Shown here in pieces: positions 24,432 through 32,621 of a stretch of 35,074 nt of DNA. The notes under the pieces were generated by a model. It saw only the letters and a program-made list of their open reading frames with translations, searched no databases and had not been told where the DNA came from. Where the stretch lies: positions 1-35,074 of the forward strand of contig NZ_JAEK01000051.1 in NCBI RefSeq assembly GCF_000518865.1, written 5' to 3'. Position 1 is the first letter of the stretch. Every line of letters starts with the position of its first letter. A program made the position numbers and the translations under genes. This DNA is from Bacillus sp. J37. GTDB taxonomy: Bacteria; Bacillota; Bacilli; Bacillales; Bacillaceae.

Positions 24432-26144
24432 TTAGATGTTAAATTTCTTCATTAGGTTTTGTAAGTCGTCTGCGAGTGTTGCGAGTGATTGGGAGGAGGC
24501 TGAGATTTCTTCCATTGATGCCAGCTGTTCCTCGGTTGCGGCTGAGATGTTTTGCGTGATAGATGCTGATTCTTTTGCCACTTCGCTTACTTCATTGATT
24601 GAGCCTGTGACGTGCTCTGTACCTGCCGTGAGGTCTTTTACCGCTTTTGAAATGTCTTCTATTTGTGAAACAACATTGTTTACAGCGATATCAATTTTTT
24701 GGAATGAGCTGCCGGCTGTGTTGACAACTTTGATACCTGAGTTTACTTCTTCAGATGCTTTATTCATTGTGTTTAGTGTGTTTTCAGCATCTTTTTGGAT
24801 TAATGAGATTAAATTTGAAATTTGCTCGGTTGATTTATTTGATTCTTCTGCAAGCTTTCTTACCTCATCGGCTACAACCGCAAAGCCTTTTCCATGTTCT
24901 CCTGCTCTGGCTGCTTCGATTGCCGCATTTAAAGCCAATAGGTTTGTTTGTGCTGAAATACCTGAAATCACATTGGAGATTTGGCCAATTTCAGATGTCC
25001 GTTCATCCAGGCTTTTTACTGCCTGTGATAAGCTTGTTACGTTCGTATAAATGGAATCCATCTGCTTATTTACTTGCTCGATTGCCTGGTTCCCATCTTG
25101 AGACATTTTTGAAGCATGTAACACATCGTTGGTTATTTTTTCTGTATTATCAAAAATTGATTTTGTATGATCCATGATGTCGTTCATGACCACAGAGCTT
25201 TTATCAACATTTTGAACCTGTGTATCTGAACCTGCTGCTAATTCTTGAATCGTCATCGTAATATGCTCACTTGCTTTACTATTTTGCTCAGCACTTGCGC
25301 TTAATTCCTCAGCAGCCGATGCTACTTGCTGTGTGGAATCATTGACTGTCGCAAAAATCGATTGCAGTGTCATTGACATTTGATTAAATGAGGAAGTTAA
25401 CTCACCCATTTCATCTTTCGATTGATAGCTTCCCTTGCCTGTAAAATCCCCATTTTCTGCTTTTGAAAGCAGACTCTTCATTTCGTGAATTGGTTTTACA
25501 ATCATACGCGCAATGACCGCGCTAAGTACAATTAAAAGGATAAGTGCAACAATGATAATGATGAAAACAAATGTCGTTACTTGGTCTACTCTTTCTTTGT
25601 TCTCATCGTTAATTGAAGTAGCGTAGGTCAAATTGTTTTGCTGCATACTCTTTAATGTTTCATTTAATGCTTTACGATTTGGCTCAACAGATTGCAGATA
25701 CAAATCATATGCATCTTCATTCTTATTCTCAAGAGCTAATTTAATCACTTGATCTCTCGTCGAACTTAATGCTTCAGCCTTCATTGCGTATTCATCAATC
25801 AACTTCACATTTTCAGGACTCAAATGTTTCTCTTTTAAATCATTGATAACGGCATCTGCTTCTTCCCATGCCGACGTAATTTCATCGCGTAATTCTTTAT
25901 TTCTCTCCGGATCTTTTGTCACAAGCAGTTCAATTGTATACGCATCACTTGCTCTTGCATTGACTCGGATTTGCATAATTGAGTTAAGAGGGATAAGACT
26001 ATCCTTGTACATTTCTTCCGAATCCTTCGCCATCTCTTTAATATAATGCAATCCCAAATAGCCAACTGTACCAAGTGCTAAGGCACTGACTATGATGATG
26101 ATTAGCAGCTTTTTCATCATTTTTAAGTTTCTTAATAGCTTCAC
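24432..26144 (-). CDS. methyl-accepting chemotaxis protein
   Basis: A 570-residue chemoreceptor. TM1 is about residues 12-34; an extracytoplasmic four-helix-bundle sensor (4HB_MCP type) spans about 36-185; TM2 about 190-213; HAMP about 214-265; and the signalling domain follows. The hairpin tip, with the near-invariant [20 protein letters not shown] and [15 protein letters not shown], lies at about 399-435, and the length fits the class. It should couple to CheW/CheA and bias flagellar rotation; the ligand cannot be told. GTG 26144 has GGGAG at 8 nt. An ACCGATAG box (minus strand, 26193-26200) resembles a sigma-D -10, but I find no TAAA at proper spacing. It stands alone. Confidence 0.92.
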   Translation of the reverse strand: MKLLRNLKMMKKLLIIIIVSALALGTVGYLGLHYIKEMAKDSEEMYKDSLIPLNSIMQIRVNARASDAYTIELLVTKDPERNKELRDEITSAWEEADAVINDLKEKHLSPENVKLIDEYAMKAEALSSTRDQVIKLALENKNEDAYDLYLQSVEPNRKALNETLKSMQQNNLTYATSINDENKERVDQVTTFVFIIIIVALILLIVLSAVIARMIVKPIHEMKSLLSKAENGDFTGKGSYQSKDEMGELTSSFNQMSMTLQSIFATVNDSTQQVASAAEELSASAEQNSKASEHITMTIQELAAGSDTQVQNVDKSSVVMNDIMDHTKSIFDNTEKITNDVLHASKMSQDGNQAIEQVNKQMDSIYTNVTSLSQAVKSLDERTSEIGQISNVISGISAQTNLLALNAAIEAARAGEHGKGFAVVADEVRKLAEESNKSTEQISNLISLIQKDAENTLNTMNKASEEVNSGIKVVNTAGSSFQKIDIAVNNVVSQIEDISKAVKDLTAGTEHVTGSINEVSEVAKESASITQNISAATEEQLASMEEISASSQSLATLADDLQNLMKKFNI

Positions 26145-26375
26145 TTGATGATCTCCCTCTGTTTTTATTTTTCATTTTTCTTTCTATATTTACTATCGGT
26201 TTTTGAAGGGAGGTTGTTGAGGGTTAAGCGACTTTTTATCACCTTCCAATTTAAGGGTATTATTTCCAGACGCTTATAACTCGTCACAAAATAGACATAT
26301 TTCATTCTAAAATTCACAGTCCTCTATCTTCGTTTTTCTATATATCTTTTATGAAAAGAATGCGAAAGGGAAGTG

Positions 26376-26690
26376 ATGAAGATGAAAAAATTTCTAAAGG
26401 TGAACACTTGTATGTGGAAAGATCCCATTATTTCAGAAGAGATGAGTAAAGAGGAAAGGATGTTTTATGTCTACCTCCTTATGAATCAGGGAAGATTTAC
26501 AAATGAAGATGGAACTTACCAAATTTCAAAAAAGCAAATAGCCGTTGAATTGGAATATTCACTTGAGTTGGTAGATGGGTTAATGAAGCGATTCGTGGAG
26601 CAGTTAAAATTGATTAAATACAACCAGGAAACAGGTGAGCTTATCATAGGTGATACAGGGAAAGCTTTCGTTAGAGTTGTGAGGTGCTGA
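26376..26690 (+). CDS. truncated phage-type replication (DnaD-like/replisome organiser N-domain) winged-helix protein
   Basis: About 104 residues. KKFLKVNTCMWKDPIISEEM, FYVYLLMNQGRFTNEDGTYQ and ISKKQIAVELEYS match the N-terminal winged helix of phage and ICE replication proteins (typical start F-x-KV-x-T-x-F/MW-x-D-P). Full proteins continue for another 100-200 residues with a DnaD C-terminal domain, absent here, so this is a stand-alone domain or a remnant. Starts GTG 26373, ATG 26376 and ATG 26382 are all possible after AAAGGG; ATG 26376 is used. A clear terminator follows. No other prophage genes are near. Confidence 0.55.
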   Translation: MKMKKFLKVNTCMWKDPIISEEMSKEERMFYVYLLMNQGRFTNEDGTYQISKKQIAVELEYSLELVDGLMKRFVEQLKLIKYNQETGELIIGDTGKAFVRVVRC

Positions 26691-26719
26691 TTAGATTTTT
26701 TCTATAAGAAAAAATGTTG

Positions 26720-26751
26720 AAACCATCCTAGTAGGGATGGTTTTTGTTTTT
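26720..26751 (+). terminator. intrinsic terminator of the truncated replication-domain gene
   Basis: AAACCATCC and GGATGGTTT pair around a short loop (TAGTA) and are followed by TTGTTTTTT. It lies about 30 bp past the stop codon. Confidence 0.8.
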
Positions 26752-26849
26752 TAATTACTTTTTTAAAAATGAACTTCAGCACCTCAATTAAAGGTTATTC
26801 GTAAACCTGCCCAAATTTTGATGTTCCTTTTACTAAAATCCACTTAAAC

Positions 26850-26878
26850 TGGGACAACTCACCTGTCCCCATGTACCG
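26850..26878. repeat. diverged single REP-like end inside the allophanate hydrolase gene
   Basis: TGGGACAACTCACCTGTCCC CATGTACCG is a diverged copy of the right repeat end. On the minus strand it supplies the final codons (VHGDR) and TGA of the allophanate hydrolase frame. Confidence 0.65.
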
Positions 26879-28610
26879 GAAGGTTGCGCCAACTTCCCAA
26901 TTCTGTGATGTCTTGTGAAGTAGTAGCTGCAAAGGCTTCGCATATAAAGCCTGCGACTTCCTCGCCACTTTGGAGTTCTATTTTTCCAAAGCCTAGTGGT
27001 GATGGGATTGAGGCAACTAGTTTTCCTAGTTTTTCAATCGGCATTTCCCATAGTTCGATATGAATTGATGCTCCTCCATCTTGTTTTTTTATTAGTCCCG
27101 GTTTGTGAGGAACAGTCGGAAGTTTAATCATTTGATATTTGGGTGCTGTCATATCTTCACGGATAAATGTAGCACCACACTCATGCATTTGTTCTTCAAG
27201 TGGGTAACCACGCATGTGCAACCCACAAACAGATACAAGCAGAGTGTTATTTTTATTTGAACTACTAACCTGCTTTATATACAAATCTCCTAATCCACAA
27301 ATCAAGCTTTCACTATCTGAGCGAGCGAAAAATGTTATACCAAACGGTGTATTCTCTTCTGCAAAACCTGATGGAAGTGCAACTGCACATAAATCTAGTA
27401 AATTACAATGATTTGTATAATATCCCATTTGGCTATTTGTTTCTATCGGATCTTCTCTTACTTGCTCACGCAACCACGTGCCGCCAACAGTAGGCATAAT
27501 AAGAACTGCATCTTCTAATCGTTTTTTTGTTTGATGTCTGGCTAACTGAATTTTATGCATTGCTTTGAAAACGGATGACGCACTATAAGTTGAACCAGAT
27601 CCTAGGCGTAGTACCTCTTCTGTAATTGGAAATGCCGTATTAGGCGGTTGAGATTCAATAAAATGCCCTATCTCAGACCAACGTTCAGCTATCCAAGGTC
27701 CATCATATAAGATTGCCGCTATTTCTGAAAATAGCTGTGTATCAATATATTCAATTGGTATATTCATTGTTTTTATCTTTTCTATAGAACTCTCCCACGC
27801 CTTTTTGTATTCAACTGCGTAAGGACCAAAGAAATGAATAGGTTCTTTAGGTAAACAAATCTTTTTAGGTAATACCGGTATTGGAATGGGTATATTTTTA
27901 GACCATTGATCCTCTTCATCAAGACCTCGTGCGATCCGGTCAACTATAAGTGCATCGTCCAAGGTTTGAGTAAACGCCGTGACACAATCAAGAGATGCAC
28001 ATGCGGGTACAACGCCTTTAACAGGCCATGCACCTAAACTCGGCTTATAGCCTACTAAATTATTTAACGATGCCGGCACACGACCAGACCCTGCTGTATC
28101 TGTACCAAGCGAAAAAGCTGCATGACCACGAGCAACTGCCACTGCTGAGCCTGAGCTAGAGCCACCGCTTATTAGTTCCGGCCTTAAAGAATTATGTGTT
28201 TCCCCATAAGGACTCCTCACCCCAACCAATCCTGTTGCGAATTGATCTAAATTCGTTTTACCGATAGGAATTGCCCCTGCCTCAACTAATCTTTCCACAA
28301 CAGTAGCATGTGTTTCCGGAATATATGCGTAATCTGGGCATCCAACTGTTGTTGGGATACCAGCCATATCGATATTATCTTTTATCGCGAATGGAATTCC
28401 CCATAAAGGTGCATCAAATGGACTTTTCTTCTCCAGACGATCCAAGTAGGGTTGTATCATGTCCATGGACGGTGGAGTAATCCATATATTCATGTGTGTG
28501 TCAGCCTGACTTCTGTTTATGATTTCAGTAATCACCTCTTTAGGTGTACATTCTTTATCAGCATACATGTTCTTTAACTTCTCTATGGATAAACTTTTAG
28601 GTATCCGCAC
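26859..28610 (-). CDS. atzF: allophanate hydrolase (AtzF type, amidase plus C-terminal domain)
   Basis: About 583 residues. Residues 1-440 form an amidase-signature domain with Lys in GIPFAIKDNID (about 77), GGSSSGSAVA (cis-Ser about 151) and the nucleophile in GTDTAGSGRVPAS (Ser about 175). Residues about 450-575 match the AtzF C-terminal domain (LLVSVCGLHMRGYPL, FGKIELQSGEEVAGFICEAF). The enzyme converts allophanate to ammonia and carbon dioxide, the last step of biuret, cyanurate and urea-amidolyase pathways. TTG 28619 abuts GGGAG, whereas GTG 28610 is 9 nt from it and is preferred. The C-terminal five residues and stop lie in a REP-like repeat. It is the last gene of the amidase-PxpA-AtzF operon, opposite a biuret amidohydrolase gene that should supply its substrate. 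Confidence 0.88.
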   Translation of the reverse strand: MRIPKSLSIEKLKNMYADKECTPKEVITEIINRSQADTHMNIWITPPSMDMIQPYLDRLEKKSPFDAPLWGIPFAIKDNIDMAGIPTTVGCPDYAYIPETHATVVERLVEAGAIPIGKTNLDQFATGLVGVRSPYGETHNSLRPELISGGSSSGSAVAVARGHAAFSLGTDTAGSGRVPASLNNLVGYKPSLGAWPVKGVVPACASLDCVTAFTQTLDDALIVDRIARGLDEEDQWSKNIPIPIPVLPKKICLPKEPIHFFGPYAVEYKKAWESSIEKIKTMNIPIEYIDTQLFSEIAAILYDGPWIAERWSEIGHFIESQPPNTAFPITEEVLRLGSGSTYSASSVFKAMHKIQLARHQTKKRLEDAVLIMPTVGGTWLREQVREDPIETNSQMGYYTNHCNLLDLCAVALPSGFAEENTPFGITFFARSDSESLICGLGDLYIKQVSSSNKNNTLLVSVCGLHMRGYPLEEQMHECGATFIREDMTAPKYQMIKLPTVPHKPGLIKKQDGGASIHIELWEMPIEKLGKLVASIPSPLGFGKIELQSGEEVAGFICEAFAATTSQDITELGSWRNLPVHGDR

Positions 28611-28677
28611 CCCTATCAACTCCCTTACCTTTTGATCATATTGACTTGATCCCTATTTTTTCAGTTGTCCTCTAGTC

Positions 28678-29406
28678 CTATCCTACACACCAACCAGCCT
28701 CCATTAAATTCTCTCGAATAGCCGATAAAATACTCGGAGCATTTGGGGTATCTCCATGTACACAAATGGTTTCTATTTGTTTCCCTTTTACTAAATCTTG
28801 CTCTAATACATTCAATACATTATCCGCTACCTTTGCTGGACTCCCAATTTCTTCAAGAGACCAATCAAACATTTTGACTCCCTTTTTATTGTATGGACGG
28901 TCTGCAAAGAATTCATTTACGACCTTTAAACCTTCTTGTTTTCCCTGCTTTGCAAGCTCAGAATGCGGTAAAGCGTAAATCTCTAATTTGGGATTATACT
29001 CTTTAACAGCTCTTACAGTTTCCCTGCTTATTTCCTTATGTTCACATGCCATCATGTATAAAGCTCCATGTAATTTGATGTGGGACATCGTTACATTAGC
29101 AATTTTTAAAAATCCATCCAAGGCCCCGAGCTGATAGATGATATAATCATAGACTTCTTGAGGTGTCACTTTTATTTCTCTGCGTCCAAACCCAAGGCGG
29201 TCAGGAAATCCGATATGTGCACCGATCCGAACCCCGCAAGAGACCGCTAAATCTACCGTTTCCCTTATGACATGTGGATCACCTGCATGAAAACCGCAGG
29301 CAACATTTGCTGAAGAAATGAGGGGCATCACCTCTTGATCTGCCCCATATCGGTAGAGGCCGAAGCTTTCTCCCAAATCGCAATTTATATCGATTTTTCT
29401 TTCCAA
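28678..29406 (-). CDS. pxpA: LamB/YcsF family protein, 5-oxoprolinase subunit A-like
   Basis: About 242 residues of the LamB/YcsF family: KIDINCDLGESFGLY, SSANVACGFHAGDP, GAHIGFPDRLGFGRR, MSHIKLHGALYMMA, FADRPY and TICVHGDTPNAP. PxpA normally works with PxpB and PxpC to open 5-oxoproline with ATP; neither partner is in the window. Here it lies between an amidase and a true allophanate hydrolase, so it may act on another lactam or ureido compound, or use partners elsewhere. The frame opens at 29460, overlapping the amidase gene, but GGGGGAG sits 6 nt before TTG 29406 (GTG 29409 is adjacent). Confidence 0.85.
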   Translation of the reverse strand: MERKIDINCDLGESFGLYRYGADQEVMPLISSANVACGFHAGDPHVIRETVDLAVSCGVRIGAHIGFPDRLGFGRREIKVTPQEVYDYIIYQLGALDGFLKIANVTMSHIKLHGALYMMACEHKEISRETVRAVKEYNPKLEIYALPHSELAKQGKQEGLKVVNEFFADRPYNKKGVKMFDWSLEEIGSPAKVADNVLNVLEQDLVKGKQIETICVHGDTPNAPSILSAIRENLMEAGWCVG

Positions 29407-29437
29407 CACGTTCTCCCCCTTTTTGGCATGAAGGGCA

Positions 29438-30943
29438 TTAAACACTTTCAAGATCCCCATTCAAAGTACTTGGTTCTCTCCGAGGCTGTGCGATTTGTTC
29501 ATAACCGTAAGCAATTTGCAACAGTTCTACCTCAGAGAACGGTTTACTTAACAATTCAAAACCAACAGGTATTCCCTCAGGGGTAAAGCCACCCGGGATT
29601 GAAATAGCCGGCAGTTTTGTTTGCGATGCAATCACTGTATTTGTAGGGAAGGTTAAACAAGTCCACTTTTCGTCCTCAAGATCCTGATACGTCGGAGGTA
29701 AGATTTTCACATCCGGGTAAAGAATGGCATCAAGCTGATGCATAGCCATTACGTTTAGCACTTCTTGTTTAAATTCCTCCTGAGCCCATCGCTGACGATA
29801 ATAGCTCTCTGCTTCTGTTGGATCGTCCGGAGCATTTACAATGTCGTGAAACAAATCATTTAAAGGGTGGAAAGCTTTATGATCATAGACTTCATCAAGA
29901 CTCTTAAGTGGTGTCCTTACACGGTTACTTAGGAAATTAGTGATATCTTTCTTTGATTGCAACGTATAAAGTGAAGTCTCTTCTAAATATTGTTCAAGAT
30001 TAGGGATCGTTATTTCATCAATAAATTCTACACCTGCATCCTTCAGCTTTTTGATTGCCGCTTCAACGACCTGATTCACTGGATACGAGTCCATATCTTC
30101 ATTAGAGCCAAATACTTGTCGTAGAATACCAATTCTTCTCCCCTTTAAGGTCGACTCTTCCAACAATGCCTCGTATTGCCCCACATGTTTTGTTAAGGTA
30201 GCTGCAGTCGTGAATTCATCTTTAGGATCATATCCTACAAGCACATCCATCAGCTTGGCCATATCACGTACAGTACGTGTAATCGGTCCCGGTGTATCTT
30301 GAAAATGAACTAAAGGAGAAAAACCAAACCGACTAATTAAGCCGATCGTAGGACGTAGTCCAAATAGGTTATTAAAAGATGCTGGAATTCGGGCAGAACC
30401 CCCAGTATCTTCACCAATCCCGATTGTCCCAAAGTTTAAAGCAACGCCTGCACCTGTTCCTGCACTAGAACCTCCGGCATCCCGATTAGGGTCATATGCA
30501 TTTCTGGTTTGGCCATTAACTGATGAAAAGGAAAACCATCCGGCAGCAAAATCACATAAATTTGTTTTTGCCAAGATTACTGCCCCAGCTTCGCGGAGCT
30601 TCTCAACCACAGTTGCATCTACTTCCGGAATATAATGTTTAAAGGCTTCACTTCCAAACGAAGTAGGAATTGCTGCCGTTTCCGCCTGATCTTTAACTAG
30701 GACCGGGATCCCGTGGAGAGGACCTTTCATTTTACCTGTTTTTCTATAATAAGTGTCTAGCTCCGCTGCTTCTTTTCCTGCTTTCGGATTAATTGTTACA
30801 ACCGCACGAACTTCCTTGTCATATTCCTCAATTCGTTTTAAATAGGAATCTACTAATTCAACACTAGTTAATCCGTTTTTTTTAATTGCCTCATGTATTT
30901 CTGTAACAGTCGTCTCTTCAATCGTAAATGGTATGTTTGTCAT
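29438..30943 (-). CDS. amidase-signature family enzyme
   Basis: About 501 residues with the amidase-signature core: LHGIPVLVKDQAET (catalytic Lys), DAGGSSAGTGAGVALNFG (cis-Ser) and GEDTGGSARIPASFNNLFGL (nucleophile Ser). It begins MTNIPFTIEETTVTEIHEAI; ATG 30943 follows GGAGGG by 9 nt, and the upstream frame is ignored. It is the first gene of the minus-strand operon. An operator-like GTGATCAC lies between its -10 box and start. Its substrate is unknown: the setting suggests a carboxamide or ureido compound that feeds into biuret or allophanate, or an amide whose ammonia is scavenged. Confidence 0.87.
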   Translation of the reverse strand: MTNIPFTIEETTVTEIHEAIKKNGLTSVELVDSYLKRIEEYDKEVRAVVTINPKAGKEAAELDTYYRKTGKMKGPLHGIPVLVKDQAETAAIPTSFGSEAFKHYIPEVDATVVEKLREAGAVILAKTNLCDFAAGWFSFSSVNGQTRNAYDPNRDAGGSSAGTGAGVALNFGTIGIGEDTGGSARIPASFNNLFGLRPTIGLISRFGFSPLVHFQDTPGPITRTVRDMAKLMDVLVGYDPKDEFTTAATLTKHVGQYEALLEESTLKGRRIGILRQVFGSNEDMDSYPVNQVVEAAIKKLKDAGVEFIDEITIPNLEQYLEETSLYTLQSKKDITNFLSNRVRTPLKSLDEVYDHKAFHPLNDLFHDIVNAPDDPTEAESYYRQRWAQEEFKQEVLNVMAMHQLDAILYPDVKILPPTYQDLEDEKWTCLTFPTNTVIASQTKLPAISIPGGFTPEGIPVGFELLSKPFSEVELLQIAYGYEQIAQPRREPSTLNGDLESV

Positions 30944-30965
30944 TTGATAAACCCTCCAATTGTGA

Positions 30966-30985
30966 TTTGTGATCACGATTTTATA
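30966..30985 (-). promoter_or_regulatory. -10 box and operator-like site of the amidase operon
   Basis: On the minus strand TATAAA (30980-30985) is followed at once by ATCGTGATCACAAA (to 30966). GTGATCAC is an 8-bp palindrome shared with the GntR gene's control region. No convincing -35 box was found. A bound repressor here would cover the start of transcription. Confidence 0.5.
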
Positions 30986-31133
30986 CTCACATAGTAAAAG
31001 AAGTTAGCCACACATTCATCTACTATGTTATATTTCCTTACACTCTTTTTTTCTAACGATTAAATTCATCCATAGAAAATAACTAGTCATTGCTTGCAAA
31101 TTATTTTTCGTGTCATATTTTCTGACATAATGA

Positions 31134-31162
31134 TTGAAAGGTGCATGTAAACCTTTTATTGT
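31134..31162 (+). promoter_or_regulatory. candidate sigma-A promoter of the gntR-biuH-permease arm
   Basis: TTGAAA (31134-31139) and TATTGT (31157-31162) have a 17-bp spacer. They match 5/6 and 4/6 consensus positions. The expected start near 31169 lies just upstream of the operator at 31185-31212. A separate palindrome, TGTCATATTTTCTGACA (31111-31127), lies just upstream. Confidence 0.45.
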
Positions 31163-31184
31163 ATGTATCAAGACAACAACGAAG

Positions 31185-31212
31185 TTTGTGATCACATATC
31201 TGATGTCACAAA
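31185..31212. promoter_or_regulatory. operator-like palindrome upstream of gntR
   Basis: TTTGTGATCACA (31185-31196) contains the perfect palindrome TGTGATCACA. A further inverted arm, TGTCACAAA, lies at 31204-31212, so TTTGTGA and TCACAAA also face each other over 14 bp. The core recurs at the amidase promoter. It is probably bound by the adjacent FCD-type GntR protein as an autoregulatory operator. Confidence 0.55.
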
Positions 31213-31225
31213 GTAGGAGGTACCG

Positions 31226-31879
31226 ATGAATCAAAACATTATCAAAGTTGCTAGTATGAACGACCAAGTATATGAACTTCTTCGGCATCAAATTAGCATT
31301 GGACAAATTTCACCCGGTGAAAAGACAACATTAAGGGAATTGGCAGATTCTTTTGGCGTGAGTACAACACCTGTTCGTGAGGCTGTTCGAAGACTTCAGG
31401 CGGAAAATCTATTAGAAGTAGAAAAGCGCAGTGTTTCAATTCGGAAGCTTTCAAAAGAAGAAGTAAAACAAACCTTTAGTATTCGGAAACGTTTAGAATC
31501 TCTTGCAACAGAATGGGCTGTACCCAACATACAAAGAGATCACTTGAAAGTGCTCTATGCCATGTTAACCGAAATGGATAACCCTTCGATTTCAAATAGT
31601 GATTGGCAAGAGTTAAATCGATGCTTTCATTTGCAAATATACAAATTTGCAAACTCACAGCAGCTTTACCAACTAATTGAAAATGTTTGGAATACAGTAA
31701 ATCCTTACATGCATCTTTATACCAACGAAGTTTCCTCGTTTGAAGAGAGTCAAACACAGCATCGAAAACTACTTAGTTTTATAGAAGAAAAAAACATGGA
31801 GGACCTACTGAATTTATTAGATAAGCATTTAGAAGAAACTTATCAAACTATCTTAGTTGCTTTAGAGAAAGAACAATAA
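31226..31879 (+). CDS. GntR-family regulator, FadR/FCD subfamily
   Basis: A 217-residue regulator. The N-terminal winged helix (residues about 5-72) has the GntR pattern: VYELLRHQISIGQISPGEKT, LRELADSFGVSTTPVREAVR and RLQAENLLEVEKRSVSI. The C-terminal helical FCD ligand domain (about 80-210) has RKRLESLATEWAV, ELNRCFHLQIYKFAN and HRKLLSFIEEKNMEDLLNLL; its Asp/His metal or ligand residues cannot be assigned securely. ATG 31226 has AGGAGG 5 nt upstream. It lies between the two arms of the biuret cluster and probably represses both through GTGATCAC sites until a ureido or biuret-type inducer binds. Confidence 0.9.
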   Translation: MNQNIIKVASMNDQVYELLRHQISIGQISPGEKTTLRELADSFGVSTTPVREAVRRLQAENLLEVEKRSVSIRKLSKEEVKQTFSIRKRLESLATEWAVPNIQRDHLKVLYAMLTEMDNPSISNSDWQELNRCFHLQIYKFANSQQLYQLIENVWNTVNPYMHLYTNEVSSFEESQTQHRKLLSFIEEKNMEDLLNLLDKHLEETYQTILVALEKEQ

Positions 31880-31897
31880 AAAGAGAGGATGATCCCC

Positions 31898-32599
31898 TTG
31901 TTTATTCAAGCAGATCCATACTTATTTCCTTATAACGGAATGCTAACAGCTGAAAATACCGCATTGATCATCATCGATATGCAAACAGACTTTTGTGGAC
32001 CAGGAGGATATGTTGACCAGATGGGTTATGACCTATCCTTAACAAGACGTGCTATTGAGCCCATAAAAGCACTCCTGCATCAAACACGGGAAATTGAGGG
32101 TTTTACTATTATTCATACCCGAGAAGGGCATCGCCGAGATCTTTCTGATTTACCCGCTAACAAGAGATGGCGATCAAAGCAAATTGGTGCTGAAATTGGT
32201 GCTGACGGACCTATGGGAAAAATCCTTGTAAGAGGTGAGCCAGGTTGGGATATCATCGATGAACTTAAACCACTGCCTGGTGAAATTATCATTGATAAAC
32301 CCGGGAAAGGAAGCTTTTACGCCACAGATTTAGATCTCATCCTTCGTACAAAAGGAATCAAAAACTTGATATTAACAGGAATCACAACCGACGTTTGTGT
32401 TCATACGACAATGAGAGAAGCAAATGATCGAGGATATGAGTGTTTGATCCTTGAAGATTGTACTGGAGCTACTGACTATAACAATCACTTGGCTGCATTA
32501 AAGATGGTCACGATGCAGGGTGGAGTTTTTGGTAGTGTTTCAAAATCCCAAGAAGTCATTTCCGTATTAAAATCACTAAAAACACCTGCAGTGAACTAA
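31898..32599 (+). CDS. biuH: biuret amidohydrolase-like cysteine hydrolase (isochorismatase fold)
   Basis: About 233 residues of the isochorismatase-like superfamily. TALIIIDMQTDFCGPGG holds the catalytic Asp (about 27), DKPGKGSFYATDLD the Lys (about 134), and GITTDVCVHTTMREANDRGY the nucleophilic Cys (about 167). The long form LPANKRWRSKQIGAEIG and the TDVCVHTT motif fit biuret amidohydrolase/ureidoacrylate-type members. Biuret hydrolysis yields allophanate and ammonia, matching the allophanate hydrolase in the same cluster. ATG 31889 abuts its GAGAGG, so TTG 31898 at 9 nt spacing is preferred. The gene follows gntR by about 18 bp and precedes the permease by 22 bp. Confidence 0.85.
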   Translation: MFIQADPYLFPYNGMLTAENTALIIIDMQTDFCGPGGYVDQMGYDLSLTRRAIEPIKALLHQTREIEGFTIIHTREGHRRDLSDLPANKRWRSKQIGAEIGADGPMGKILVRGEPGWDIIDELKPLPGEIIIDKPGKGSFYATDLDLILRTKGIKNLILTGITTDVCVHTTMREANDRGYECLILEDCTGATDYNNHLAALKMVTMQGGVFGSVSKSQEVISVLKSLKTPAVN

Positions 32600-32621
32600 A
32601 AATAGTTAGGAGGAATGCAAT

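Noticed and set aside
24436-25050. 204-aa plus-strand ORF opposite the chemoreceptor
   Set aside because: Antisense shadow of the conserved signalling domain; long only because of that region's codon bias.
26193-26200. Sigma-D flagellar promoter for the chemoreceptor (ACCGATAG)
   Set aside because: The -10 fits, but no TAAA lies about 15 bp upstream; kept only as a remark.
3965-26878. CRISPR array, suggested by recurring short repeats
   Set aside because: Copies are kilobases apart, inverted in pairs and lack regular spacers; no cas genes are present.
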